DNA of 64,000 nt from Megaustenia siamemsis (taxonomy: Eukaryota > Mollusca > Gastropoda > Stylommatophora > Ariophantidae). The stretch is from NCBI GenBank assembly GCA_032433765.1, contig JAVIAB010000124.1, positions 71,473,746 through 71,537,745 on the forward strand, written 5' to 3'. The notes under the pieces were generated by a model that was not told the DNA's origin, did no database searches, and was given only the letters and a program-made list of their open reading frames with translations. This document shows, in pieces, positions 46,746 to 58,993 of this stretch. Position 1 is the stretch's first letter. Each line of letters starts with the position of its first letter. The translations under genes and the position numbers were made by a program.

Positions 46746-48305
46746 ACGGTCGACTATTGTAGTAGATTTGATCTTCATAGTCGTTGAAACTTATAAATGA
46801 GAAAATGCGTGTATTACTTGTGATATATCGCGGTAAACTGGATACGATAGCTGGTTGTACACTTTTATATAACTCATTGTGTTATGTATTCTGATCAAAT
46901 ATTAGAGAAGTCGTGGTCTCCGTTGCCTCCTCAGAATATTTGCCGCTGGACGTAATCAGCTTCAGCGCAGTTCGAGCATCTCTATATCCTCTCCATCTCC
47001 CATACTATCATTTCTCGAAGCGCATTTCAACTGTCTCTATCGTGTATTCAATTTAGACACGTCCTCTTCTGAAATTTAGCACGCAAGATTGATCAAGTCA
47101 CTTTCTCAGCCCTAAACTCCTCATTCTCTCAATGTATACATCCTTATCCCTCCCATTTTCTACTGCTTCTAGAAAGGAATTAAAAGAAAACCAGGCAATG
47201 CCTTCTTTGTCAAAACTTAGCCGCACTCAGAGCTGGCATCTCCAGCGTGTCTGCTTCATTCTAATACTAAATACTGTGATTCTACATATGCTCAACTGAG
47301 ATATGTAGATTTTTCTGGTGGTCACAAGCTGGTGTTTATACCGTCATATAAATGCTTTTGATAGATTTGACTGTTGTAGGGAAGCTTCACATCATTACTG
47401 TAGTGTTCGTTTTAATACACGATAGAAGCAGGCTGTTGTCGATCTATGATATTCGCTGAAAAAAAATCTGTTTTGTCGAGCAGGGCCTTTCATTACATTT
47501 TCTAGCAAAAAATGATTGAATTGCGGGTTCGTTAAAGCGATAAGCAAGACATGTTTATGTTGTAAAGTCTAGCATCTTTCCTCTTACGAAAATGTATCTT
47601 CTAACCTTAACTTACGTGCATGCTGCACCATATAGAATCATGCTCCACGTGCCATAATGTGCCAGATCCCCCACCCCCACGCCCCCCCCCCAACCCAACT
47701 TTCCACTATTTTCTCTAATGAAACAGTTTTTTTTAAGAATCGCCTTACAATTATATTTGCACCTCAATTTTGATCAAGCCAGAAGCTACTTCACCGCCTT
47801 CATTGAGTTTCCAAAAATGTCCATTTGCCATTTTTTGACAGTGTGGTTATTTAAGTTGGTACTTTACTCAGGCTGCACTAAACCATTTTCGACTCATCTT
47901 GAAGAAGTTGTATGGGAGAGACAGAGACATTCGCTATTCTGCTTAAATGCGTTATAGATTAGAAGGCCATACCGATTATACATATGATGAATGCTTTATT
48001 TTATCTTCATCATTTCTTGATTACTATTATAACTAGCTAGAGAACATATTTCGCAATTTGTTTCATGCAACAATGTATTATGCGTTTGTGGATGGTTTGC
48101 AGCATACATGAAGCACTCAATGTACATTGAATGATTATATGTTTTAAGCTATGCAGCCTATTTTCAGAAGTTTCATAGAATTGTGTTTTCCTTTCAAAAG
48201 TAATTTTAGACATACTTCATTTATAACGAATCAACTCTCTGCGGGTAAAAATGTAGCACGGTTAACATGTTTGATGGCAAACACGTTTTAGAGAGAACAT
48301 ACTAG
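46746..48305. other. Unassigned sequence
   Basis: A C-rich run lies at 47670-47695. An 80-codon plus-strand open stretch at 47718-47957 shows no motif. No exon with EGF or G2 pattern is visible. Confidence 0.4.
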
Positions 48306-50460
48306 CAGTATATAAAAGGGGTTTGAGCCTGAATTTTCATAGCATTGCACCGTGCCTGCATCGTTAAGGCAGTATTGTTGGCACCGTTCCTGCATATTTA
48401 TGGTACTATGCAATCTTGTTGTTGTTATGACCTGACCCGGTGGTCGGGTGACCGCTTATCTCGTGGGGGATTATCTCGAGAGCCTGAATTTGCATGGCAT
48501 TGCACCGTGCCATGGCACCATTCCTGCATATTTCTGGCACCATGCAATCTTGTTGTTGTTATGACCTGACCCGGTGGTCGGCCGGTGGTCGGGTGGTCGG
48601 GTGACCGCTTATCTCGTGGGGGATTATCTCGAGTGGTCGAGTGGGCAGCACGCCGGGGCTTATCTCAAGTGGGTTCGTATCTCGCGGGTGTGTCTATCGC
48701 TCGCTGGCTATGGACACCAGTGGTTCTAAAACTTGTGTGTGTGTCATCATTCTAAAACTTGAGCGCTCACGCCGGTTATCTCGCGCGGGCGGGCGGGTGG
48801 GGAAAAGGGGGTGCCTTTATTGGTCAAATTGTGTTATTAGTATCATCAGCATGTGCCAGGATAGCGGTTCTTGGGGGAAAGGGTGCCTTTATTGTCAAAA
48901 GGGGGTGCCTTTATTGGTCGAGTGTGTTTTTAGTATCATCATCATGTGCCAGGATAAGGGTTCTTGGGGGAAAGGGTGCCTTTATTTGTCGAGTGTGTGT
49001 TATTAGTATCGTTAGCATCATGTGTGAGGTGGGTATTAGGCAACAGTAGGCGACATGTAAAAAAAATGCTGACAAGCAATGATGTTGAAGGGGGTATTGT
49101 TAGGAAAAGGTAAATACGACTATCTCGCGTGCGACGCGGGTGGGGGAACGGGGTTGGTCGGCACAGGGTGTGTTATTGTAGTATCGCTAACATCATATAC
49201 CAGGTGTGATTACATCGATTTTTAGTGACACATCATCATCATCATGTGCCACCCTCAACAGCATCATCATTATCATGTGCCACCCTCAACAGCATCATCA
49301 TCATCATGTGCCACCCTCAACAGCATCATCAACATTTACCCTTCATGTCCTATCATCATCATGTGCCACCCTCAACAGTATCATCAACATGTACCCTTCA
49401 TGTCCTATCATCATCATCATCATGCCACACAAAGTATCGAGCCGATTATTAGTGTCTACATTTTAGTGACACATCATCAGTATGTGCCACCCTCAACAGC
49501 ATCATCATCATGTGCCACCCTCAACAGCATCATCATGCCAAACAAAGACTCTTGCTATCTCTGTCCCTCTCCATCGCGCTCTCTCTTTCTCGCTCCCTCT
49601 CCATCTCTGTCTCTATCTCTCGCTATATCTCTCCCTCTCCATCGCTCTCTCTCTCGCTCCCTCTCCAGCTCTGTCTCTTTCGTTCTCTCTCTCTCCCTTT
49701 CCATCTCTGTCTCTTTCGCTCTCGCTATCTCTCTCCATCGCTGTCTCTATCTCTCACTATATCTCTCCCTCTCCATCGCTCTCTCTCTCTCGCTCCCTCT
49801 TCAGCTCTGTCTCTTTCGTTCTCTCTCTCTCTCACTCTCCCTCTCCATCACTGTCTCTTTCGCTCTCGCTCATTCTCTCTCTCCCTCTCCATCTCTGTCT
49901 CTCTCGCTATCTCTCTCTCCCTCTCCATCGCTGTCTCTTTCGCTCTCGCTCGTTCTCTCTCGTTCTCTCTCCCTCGCCATCTCTGTCTCTCTTGCTATCT
50001 CTCTCCATCTCCATCGCTCTCTCTCTCCCTCTCCATCACTCTCTCAGTAATAGTGGTTCGCTATCTCTCTCTCTCTCGCGATCTCTCTCTCCATCGCTGT
50101 CTCTTTCGCTCTAGATCATTCTCCCTCGTTCTCTCTCCCTCTCCGTCTCTGTCTCTCTCGCTATCTCTCTCCCTCTCCATTGCCCTCACTCTCTCCCTCT
50201 CCATCTCTGTCTCTTTCGCTCTCACTATCTCTATCTCTCGCTATCTCTCTCCCTCTCCATCGCTTTCTCTCTCGCTCCTTCTCCATCTCTGTCTTTTTCG
50301 CTCTCGCTATCTCTCTCGCCATCGCTGTCTCTATCTCTCGCTATCTCTAGCTCCCTCTCCATCGCTCTCTCTCGCTCCCTCTCCAGCTCTGTCTCTTTCG
50401 GTCTCGCTATCTCTCTCTCTCCCTCCATTTCCATCTCTGTCTTTTGCTATCTCTCTCCCT
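48306..50460 (+). repeat. Left arm of long inverted repeat
   Basis: It begins AGTATATAAAAGGGGTTTGA. It includes a duplicated TGCAATCTTGTTGTTGTTAT block (48410 and 48543), three TTCTTGGGGGAAAGGGTGCC units (48867-48985) and several CATCATCATGTGCCACCCTC units (49230-49530). The end is a degenerate CT-rich tandem array at 49545-50460. Long Ser/Leu-rich frames over the CT array are repeat artefacts. Confidence 0.88.
48308..48319 (+). promoter_or_regulatory. TATA-like box at outer end of left arm
   Basis: TATATAAAAGG fits the animal TATA consensus and faces inward. A mirrored copy sits at the other end. Promoter function is inferred from sequence only. Confidence 0.4.
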
Positions 50461-50463
50461 CTC

Positions 50464-50859
50464 GCACGAGATTTGCACCGCGCAAAAACATGCACCAAAA
50501 CCGCACGAGATTTGCACCGTGCAAACACCAAAACCGCACGAGATTGCACCGTGCAAAAACATGCACCAGTTGACACGATGCACCAGTTGGCACGATGCAC
50601 CAGTTTGGCACAATGCACCTTCGTAAGGAGCGTAACAATCATAAAAGTGATTTTAAAGTAATTTTTTTGGTATGGGGATGTCTATTGGTGCATTGTGCCA
50701 AACTGGTGCATCGTGCCAACTGGTGCATCGTGCCAACTGGTGCACGTTTTTGCACGGTGCAAATCTCGTGCGGTTTTGGTGCATGTTTTTGCACGGTGCA
50801 AATCTCGTGCGGTTTTGGTGCATGTTTTTGCACGGTGCAAATCTCGTGCGGTTTTGGTG
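50464..50859. repeat. Nested hairpin within the inverted-repeat spacer
   Basis: Left half 50464-50619 and right half 50688-50859 are inverted copies. Each contains GCACGAGATTTGCACCGTGC units spaced by AAAAACATGCACCAAAACC and two or three GATGCACCAGTTGGCAC units. The loop is only about 68 bases. A transcript would fold into a strong stem of about 155 bp. Confidence 0.92.
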
Positions 50860-50861
50860 TA

Positions 50862-51640
50862 ACTGTTAGGACTTTGGATGTAACTATCTGTTTCGATGTG
50901 TCTAACTAGTATGAGTGTGGGGGTTGATTTTTAGGGTTTTGAGGTCGCCTTTTTGAATATGTGCCTAAATTGTTGTGATCTGGTGGTAACATTTTTTGCG
51001 ATTTGGTCTAACTTTTTTTGGAGCATGAATATAACTTCCTGGTCGTTGTGTCTAACTATTATGACTATACGAGTAGCTTTTTGAGGTCGACTTTTTAAAT
51101 ATGAGCCTTTATTTTCGTGTTCTGTGGGTAAACTTTTGTGATTTGGCGTAATTTTTGGGACTTTGGATTTAACTATCTATTCGATGTTTCTAACTATTAT
51201 GACTGTGTGAGTAGATTTTGAGGTCGCCTTTTTGATATGAGCCTACATTTTTGTGTTCTGGTAGTAAAATGTTTGCGATTTGGCGTAACTTTTGGGACTT
51301 TGAATATAACTATCAGTTCGATGTTTCTAACTAGTATGAGTATGGGCGTAGATTTTTAGGGTTTTTTATGTCGCCTTTTTTAATTTGAGCCTAATTTTTT
51401 CTGTTATGGGGATAAAATGTTTGCGATTTGGTCTAACTTTTTTGGACCTTGAATATAACTTCCTGCTCATTGTGTCTAACTATTATGACTATATGAGTAG
51501 CATTTTGAGTTCGACTTTTTAGATATGAGCCTTTATTTTCGTGTTCTGTGGGTAAACTTTTGTGATTTGGCCTAACTTTTTGGACCTTGAATATAACTTC
51601 CTGCTCGTTGTGTCCAACTATTTATGACTGTCATGGAACT
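50862..51640. repeat. Degenerate ~143-bp tandem repeat, six copies
   Basis: Anchors GACTTTGGAT / GACCTTGAATATAACTTCC recur at about 50871, 51021, 51160, 51300, 51450 and 51588. Each is followed by TGTCTAACTATTATGACTAT-like and GAGTAGATTTT...GTCGCCTTTTT blocks. It lies in the spacer of the inverted repeat and has no open frame. Confidence 0.85.
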
Positions 51641-52389
51641 CCTGGTATTGCATCAGGGGTCAAAGCGCGTTTAAGTAACCCGCCACTTGTATTATTTCCC
51701 CCACCATTGACCCGCTAGGTGGATTGTATCAGGGGCCGAATCGATTTAAAGTAACCCATGCGTCAGGCTCGACAGCACTTCAAGTTGTAAATTAGGTCAG
51801 TTATCACGATAACAGTAATCTTCTTCTCTGATTAGTTAATCAAGAGGTCAGTCATTTTGTTGGTGGGTGTCCGATAGAAATCCTCTTCTCTGAATGATTA
51901 AACTAGATGTTAGTCGAGGGTGGAATAGTGTCGTCCAACTTTTATTTACCAGATTATATTTAAACTAGTCGCATGTGAAACTTCGTGTTATAAGCGCGAT
52001 TGATTCACGGAAGTATATTTTCATAGTACTGTTCAGTCTTGCGGTCTGTGTTGTTGTGGTATATTTTACGGTGTAAGTTGAATTTTTGTCTGTTTTTCTC
52101 TTATCTCATAACGATGTGGCAGGTTATTATTAAAGGAATTTCAGTTGTATTAATGGTGATGCGTATAAAGTACGAATGGTAGGAAAGAAGTCTAGTAGGG
52201 GTTAGAAGAGAGAGAGAGCAAGAGAGAGAGAGAGATACAGAGAAGTCTACGAGAAAGAAGGCGAGGTGCTAAGCATAAAGGGTGAGAATAATCAAGTGTT
52301 ACAATAGGAGGGATGCTAAAAATATACGGGAGGGCGGAACGATGTGGGAGAGATAAAAGGGAGAGGAGGGAGGGTGGCCTGATAGGTTA
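51641..52389. other. Spacer sequence of inverted-repeat element
   Basis: It has two GCATCAGGGG / TATCAGGGGCC related words (51650 and 51727) but no recognised gene. The end is purine-rich, leading into the right arm. Confidence 0.5.
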
Positions 52390-54672
52390 GACGTCTAAGA
52401 GAGAATAGGCGAGAAAGATGGAGAGGGAGAGAGAGAGCGATGGAGAGGGAGCTAGAGATAACGAGAGATAGAGACAGCGATGGCGAGAGAGATAGCGAGA
52501 GCGAAAAAGACAGAGATGGAGAGGGAGCGAGAGAGAGAGAGCGATGGAGAGGGAGAGAGATAGCGAGAGATAGTCAGCGAAGGAGAGAGATAGCGAGAGC
52601 GAAAGTGACAGAGATGGAGAGGGAGAGAGAGAAGGCGATGGAGAGGGAGAGAGATAGCGAGAGAGACAGAGACGGAGAGGGAGAGAGAACGAGGGAGAAT
52701 GATCTAGAGTGAAAGAGACAGCGATGGAGAGAGAGATAGCGAGAGAGAGAGATAGCGAACCACTATTACTGAGAGAGTGATGAAGAGGGAGAGAGAGAGA
52801 GAGCGATGGAGATGGAGAGAGATAGCGAGAGAGACATAGATGACGAGGGAAAGAGAACGATAGAGAACGAGCGAGAGCGAAAGAGACAGCGATGGAGAGG
52901 GAGATAGAGATAGCGAAAGAGACAGAGATGGAGAGGGAGAGAGAGAATGAGCGAGAGCGAAAGAGACAGTGATGGAGAGGGAGAGTGAGAGATAGCGAGA
53001 GAGATAGCGTGAGCGAAAGAGACAGAGATGGAAAGGGAGAGAGAGAGGACGAAAGAGACAGAGCTGAAGAGGGAGCGAGAGAGAGAGAGCGATGGAGAAG
53101 GAGAGATATAGTGAGAGATAGAGACAGCGATGGAGAGAGACAGCGAGAGCGAAAGAGACAGAGATGTAAAGGGAGAGAGAGAACGAAAGAGACAGAGCTG
53201 GACAGGGAGCGAGAGAGAGAGAGCGATGGAGAGAGATAGTGAGAGAGAAAGAGGCAGAGATGGAGAGGGAGCGAGAAAGAGAGAGCGCGATGGAGAGGGA
53301 GAGAGATAGCGAGAGACTTTGTGTGGCATGATGATGCTGTTGAGGGTGGCACATGATGATGATGCTGTTGAGGGTGGCACATGCTGATGATGTGTCTCTA
53401 AAAATGTAGACACTAATAATCGGCTTGATACTTTGTGTGGCATTATGATGATGATGATAGGACATGAATGGTACATGTTGATGATGCTGTTGAGGGTGGC
53501 ACATGATGATGATAGGACATGACGGGGACATGTTGATGATGCTGTTGAGGGTGGCACATGTTGATGATAGGACATGAAGGGTAAATGTTGATGATGCTAT
53601 TGAGGGTGGCACATGATGATGATGATGCTGTTGAGGGTGCACATGATAATGATGATGCTGTTGAGGGTGGCACATGATGATGATGTGTCACTAAAAATCG
53701 ATGTAATCACACCTGGTATATGATGTTAGCGATACTACAATAACACACCCTGTGCCGACCAACCCCGTTCCCCCACCCGCGTCGCACGCGAGATAGTCGT
53801 ATTTACCTTTTCCTAACAATACCCCCTTCAACGTCATTGCTTGTCAGCATTTTTTTTTACATGTCGCATCCTGTTGCCTAATACCCACCTCACACATGAT
53901 GCTAACGATACTAATAACACACACTCGACCAATAAAGGCACCCTTTCCCCCAAGAACCGCTATCCTGGCATATGATGATGATACTAATAACACACTCGAC
54001 CAATAAAAGCACCCCTTTTTGACCAATAAAAGCACCCTTTCCCCCAAGAACCGCTATCCTGGCACATGATGATGATACTAATAACACAATTTGACCATTA
54101 AATGCCCCCTTTCCCCCAAGAACCGCTATCCTGGCACATGATGATGATACTAATAACATAATTTGACCAATAAAGGCACCCCCTTTTCCCCACCCGCCCG
54201 CCCGCGCGAGATAACCGGCTTGAGCGCGCAAGTTTTAGAACCGATGACACACACACAAGTTTTAGAACCACTGGTGTCCATAGCCAGCGAGCGATAGACA
54301 CACCCGCGAGATACGAACCCACTTGAGATAAGCCCCGGCGTGCTGCCCACTCGACCACTCGAGATAATCCCCCATGAGATAAGCGGTCACCCGACCACCC
54401 GACCACCGGGTCAGGTCATAACAACAACAAGATTGCATGGTGCCAGAAATATGCAGGAATGGTGCCATGGCACGGTGCAATGCCATGCAAATTCAGGTTC
54501 TCGAGATAATCCCCCACGAAATAAGCGGTCACTCGACCACCGGGTCAGGTCATAACAACAACAAGACTGCATAGTACCATAAATATGCAGGAATTGTGCC
54601 AACAATACTGCCTTAACGATGCAGGCACTGTGCTTGCCATGAAATTTCTGGCTCAAAACCCTTTTATATACT
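52390..54672 (-). repeat. Right arm of long inverted repeat
   Basis: Inverted copy of 48306-50460. The GA-rich array is at 52390-53320, GATGATGCTGTTGAGGGTGG units at 53325-53690, four CTTTCCCCCAAGAACCGCTA units at 53940-54125, and the terminal CCCTTTTATATACT at the outer edge. It diverges from the left arm by base changes and copy-number differences, so the arms are not a recent perfect palindrome. Confidence 0.88.
54659..54670 (-). promoter_or_regulatory. TATA-like box at outer end of right arm
   Basis: On the minus strand TATATAAAAGG faces inward, mirroring the left arm. Function is inferred. Confidence 0.4.
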
Positions 54673-55920
54673 ACTCATACTGTGGTCGCCTTTACTGATT
54701 AGTGGTCGTACGATTATACAATAGTAGTATTACAAGTAACGTTTGAGGGAAATGAGAAAAATTAGAATTCTTGCAAAAAGCATAAGAAGAGAATTCATCT
54801 CATCATTGACTTAAGTCTTTTTGTTAGGACCATCTGTAACAGTGAATGGGAGAACGTGAAATAGGGGTTGGTTGAGGTGAGTAGGTGAATATAGCAAGAA
54901 GTCAGTTCACGGGGAAAGTGTGAAAAGATTAGTTCAGACAGGACAGCGGAATTCTCGTGACTACTATTGAGAATGTAAACTTGGGAATGAGGAGAAGACG
55001 TAGGGGAGTTTTGATTGGTTAAAAGACAAAACAATAGATGACGTAGAGTAATTTGATTAGTTTAGAGACGAAATATTCAAGCCATGTACGAGGCTGGTAG
55101 GGACAGTAGATAGGCGCAAGCCAGTGGCTCGTGGAGCCCAAGTAGTAACAGAGAGTTAGACTAGTGCAGAAGTAGGTCTCGAGATTATTAACGAGACAAT
55201 TTAGTGTGTTGGAATAGTGAGGAAATATTAGGTTGCAGACTATAGAGATTCAGTGTGCACCGATGGAGTGTGAGAGACGAACTGAAGCACGCATGCAGTA
55301 GAGATTGCCTTCAGTACATTCTATGTGTGAACAGCCAAGCGAATTGTAACCCGCTGGCTTGTACATATATTGTTGCATTGGACATGTTACAGGTAATAAA
55401 TTTAATGTTACTTTCACGAGAGAGTTATGTGTGCAGTGAATTACAACTATCACTTTTTCGTGGTCTGACGCTGTGGCGAATAACGATGTTTCAGTTTCGC
55501 GGCGAAAGAGTCATAGTATCAAACTCTGCAATCCACATTCAAACTTCAACGCGAAGTACATCATAGTTATAGGTCACGAGAAGAGCAGAACAGGGGAACA
55601 TGTTAAGTACATCCAGGTGAACATTGTATATCTGATACGTACACAGTGGTTGTGTGGTCAGCGGTGGTATACATTGATGTGTTCCTTGTACGTTAACAAA
55701 TCAACAAGCAACCAGGCACGCAAGCAATCAAAATAATAAAGTAAACAAATAAGTCACGAGCCCGCTCAAGGTCGAGCGCCCGCGCAAAATCGACGCTCAA
55801 ACCTCACCCCTGTACATTATTACTTTTTAACTGTGTACATTCTATCATCACATGGACATTGTCAGTAAGCGTAGTTCTTATCTTTGTTACTGATAATAAA
55901 GGAAATTCTCAACACAGGGA
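54673..55920. other. Unassigned sequence, possible LTR-like part
   Basis: It has a GATTGGTTAAAAGAC word near 55013, an AATAAATTTAATG polyadenylation-like word at 55397 and ends in A-rich sequence near 55730. These would fit a solo LTR, but no matching second copy or TG...CA ends were defined. Confidence 0.3.
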
Positions 55921-56165
55921 GGGAGCCGCGATAGCTCAGTGGTTAGTGAACTGGACTACAAAGGACAAGAGGTCGGGTTCGATCCTGATCAACGGCTTCC
56001 GGTTTCACCAAGCCTTATATGGGTACATGCTTTTTTCTGGGAAAGTAAAGCGGCACAGGCGTAATACCGAGCACATTACCTCAAAGATCATGTGCCGAAG
56101 GTCTATAACAACTGTGGTAACTAGCGCCATATTCCCTACACGACACGTGATTTGGCTCCTTACTT
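55921..56165 (+). mobile_element. tRNA-derived SINE, third copy
   Basis: GGGAGCCGCGATAGCTCAGT, box B GGTTCGATCCT, GGGAAAGTAAAGCGGCACAG and ACCGAGCACATTACC match the SINE at 19726. The tail is degraded and no target duplication was found. Confidence 0.88.
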
Positions 56166-56809
56166 TTTTCGGCACAGTGAATCAGCAACCCCATAGCATC
56201 GGCCAGAACTCCATGGTGTTATCTGAACAATTATTGTGGACATGTTTATTGCAAATTTACTTTTTACATTTGACCAAGACAAAGACAAAAAGCATATTCC
56301 TTTTTTTTGTTTTACTATAAAGGGTTGTTTCAAGTTCTCAGTTTGAACATGAGACTTTCTTTTACATTGTTGGAACTGGATATCACCGACTTTGACACCA
56401 GGAGGTCAATGATACACGATCGTCCCAAAAGTGGTTCGTTCCAGTAACTTTTGGTTGTGTGGCCACCGCTTCACCAGTATAAAGGCTACAGATATAATTT
56501 TCTCGTTGTGAAATCATAGCCAACTACAATATATCCAATGCCATATAACAAGGAATTACTTTGACAGAAAATGGAAAGTCAAAAGTAAAGATGGTAAACT
56601 GTAGATACGAGAACAGTGGGCAGACACCATCGCCGACGTATGTGTGCTCTCACTTGAGTTACAATCTCACTGTTATTAGAAAATATCTTTAGGTTAGATT
56701 GTGACTTACGGACATTCTTTCCGTCTTTTTATTGTTTATCTTCATGTCGTACTCTGGAAACTGGTACTGGGACAATTCACGGTGGTGTTGAAGCTCATAC
56801 ATTATTGAA
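56166..56809. other. Unassigned sequence
   Basis: No exon, repeat or mobile element was recognised between the SINE and the RNase H LINE. Confidence 0.4.
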
Positions 56810-58993
56810 TTAATTGCGGGTCATCATCATTGCACTCCGAACATGTCAATAGTGCTCAGATCCCATCCTCAGCAAGTCTCGCAGTTTCCAGACCAGTGAC
56901 GACTCCAATTCTGTGTTGATTGATAAGTCTTCTTACACGCCCACTAAGTCTCTCGTTTCTGGCTGTGTCCATCTTAACTCCCATCTCTTCCATCAGAAGG
57001 AGTGACGTGGACTCATGATTGTCGAAGTCCTATGCCCTTCCCACATGTCGGAGTGCATTGATGACGTCCGCCCGATCTATTGGTTTACCGTCTTCAATGA
57101 AATCGCAGCTAGCCAACCTGTCCGCTCTTTCATTTCCCCGTACCCCCCAATGTCCATGGTAGACAACGGTGACCTTACTTTGCAATGACTTCTGCAATGA
57201 CTTCTGCAATGACTTCTGCAATGACTTCTGCAATGACTTCTGCAATGACTCTACCCATTGCATGCTTACAGAGCCCGCTTTCAGTTTTCTTATCATACTC
57301 ATCGAATCATTTAGTATGCAGGCGTGGGTGTGGTCTTGTGACACTAACCAGATGAATGCCCTAGTCACTACCACAAACCTCCATCGTCATGCTACTCGTG
57401 GTCATAATGTATGCACAACTGCCTTCGTTGACTATTCTGCCTGCCGAGCGAGCCCATGCACTTCTTTAGTGTTGTATTACGGATCCGTCTGTATAGATGA
57501 CTACATCTTTCCCAACGGTATTATCCCAGATGGGACCGTTGACCTCCGCATTGAGCATGATTGAGTTCTGTTCCCCACATTTCCTGTCGAGTGTGACTAT
57601 ACACGAGAATGTGCCCTGAATGACGTAGGCACCGGTATCCACACCTCGCCAGCGTTGATTTTGGTAAGCCCACAGACCTGTTTAAGGATATGTTCTGCTC
57701 GGCCCACCCATGATTTGCCTCTGTTAGCCTGACACCTCTCCCTGTATTGAGTAATTTGTACAATGGGTGCTTTGTATCTGCACTTACCTTCAGGTATGCC
57801 AATGCCCTCCAGATCTTGACCCTGTCGTCCATGTTGGAGAGTCAAGAAGAATCTTCATTGCTCCACAGGGAGTGTTCATCGTACACCCGATGATAACGAG
57901 CATAGCTTCTTTCTGTATTTTTTTTCCAGTCAGTCAAATTTTGTCGTACTGACAGTAAGAATTGCTAGGGCATACTCGATCGGTATCAGACTAGTCCCTG
58001 GAACAGAACGGTAAGTAGCCTCTGCTCTACGTTGGCAGCTGCAATTACATACAAGGCAACTAATAATTTGCGGGAATTTGTTATCATATGGCCAACGTGG
58101 TCCCAAAAACACAGGCTGCGATCAAACTTAACTCCGACGTATGCTATCAAGCTGTCCCTGGTCACCTCATCAGCTCCCGTTCGTACTACCGGTGTTTCTG
58201 TGTTGGCGATATCATAGTTAATGGAGAACCTTGCAACTTTTGCTTTATTAGGATTAACAAATGCACCTGATACTCCACACCAGGAAGCGATGCGATCGAG
58301 TTTGTTTTGCATGGTGGAGGCGATTTCCCATTGGTCTCTTCCCTGCCGATATACTAGAATGTCGTCAGCAAAAGTTATATTTTTTTCACTCCCATCCAGC
58401 TGTTGTTCCGTGATCGTTATTGTGTACACGTTAAATATAACTAGTGACAATTGTGAACTTTGTGGCAGCCCTGGGAAAATGGATGTTTGCTCGGATGACC
58501 AACTTCCACATTTGAGTATCACCTTCCTCTGAAACAGTGCTGCAGCGATCCATCTGATGTGAAAGGGGTGCACCACCAGTGTGAGGAACATGTGTATGAG
58601 GTATTCAAATGGTACTTTGTTGTAGGCATCCTCCAGATCTATAGCAGCAGCACAAGTCTCCTCTGGTCTGTTGAAGCCTTTGAAGACGTCATAGGCGAAG
58701 ACTGCCGCATTGAGCTATGTCTCTTTGTTATATATATAACCACCGAGTGTGGATGGGAATGCGGGTATCTGTTCAAGGTGACACGGACAACTATTTTCTC
58801 CAGTAGCTAGCCCACGGTGTTATGCATCGTGATGATTCTGTAGACACTGATCTGAGAATGGTCCTTGTTTGGCTTCGATAGCGGTAGTAAGTAGCCATGT
58901 AGCGACTCCTCCTAAATCTGGCTTCTCGGAATATTGGCATTAAGCTCTCTGGCCAGTTTTTTTCAAGTCGTCGTCAGCTAAATCACCTATGCT
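56810..58993 (-). mobile_element. RNase H LINE, 3' portion with RT and RNase H
   Basis: The RT piece at 57986-58591 encodes GLPQSSQLSLVIFNVYT, the catalytic TFADDILVYRQGRD and FVNPNKAKVARFSI. The RNase H part at 57030-57480 has VVTRAFIWLVSQDHTHACIL, NDSMSMIRKLKAGSVSMQW and VTVVYHGHWGVRGNERADRL. The C-terminal linker is between them. It breaks off at 58993 in the RT N-terminal region, where the other half (61425-62800) would continue. Lesions are few compared with other copies. Confidence 0.85.
57181..57251. repeat. 12-bp tandem repeat inside RNase H domain
   Basis: Five exact TGCAATGACTTC units plus a partial sixth. On the minus strand they add QKSL repeats between residues S-L-Q-K-S and the V-T-V-V strand while keeping the frame. 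The homologous copy at 37920 has a single QKS. Confidence 0.95.

Larger units (their letters stand above)
48306..54672. mobile_element. 6.4-kb foldback-like inverted-repeat element
   Basis: The left arm (about 48306-50460) and right arm (about 52390-54672) are inverted copies of each other over their full length. The order in each is: TATATAAAAGG, a GATCTGACCCGG-type block with TTGTTGTTGTTATGACCTGA, GGTCGGGTGACCGCTTATCT, TTCTTGGGGGAAAGGG repeats, CATCATCATGTGCCACCCTC repeats, then about 0.9 kb of (CTCTCTCCCTCTCCATCGCT)-like repeats. A 1.9-kb spacer separates them. No transposase or RT was recognised in arms or spacer. The architecture is like foldback transposons (long, internally repetitive TIRs), but family and target duplication were not established. 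Confidence 0.8.

Noticed and set aside
47718..47957. An 80-codon plus-strand open frame as a small gene
   Set aside because: No motif, no promoter or splice evidence, and the length is compatible with chance in this composition.
48641..49049. Overlapping plus-strand frames of 96-121 codons near the left arm start, with mirror frames at 53844-54350
   Set aside because: They overlap the repeated TTCTTGGGGGAAAGGG blocks of the inverted-repeat arms and show no protein family pattern.
49244..50661. Several long plus-strand frames rich in Ser, Leu and Arg (up to 380 codons), and their mirror at 52387-53675
   Set aside because: They are read-outs of the CT/GA-rich simple repeat arrays in the inverted-repeat arms. 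Several frames are open at once and no domain is present.
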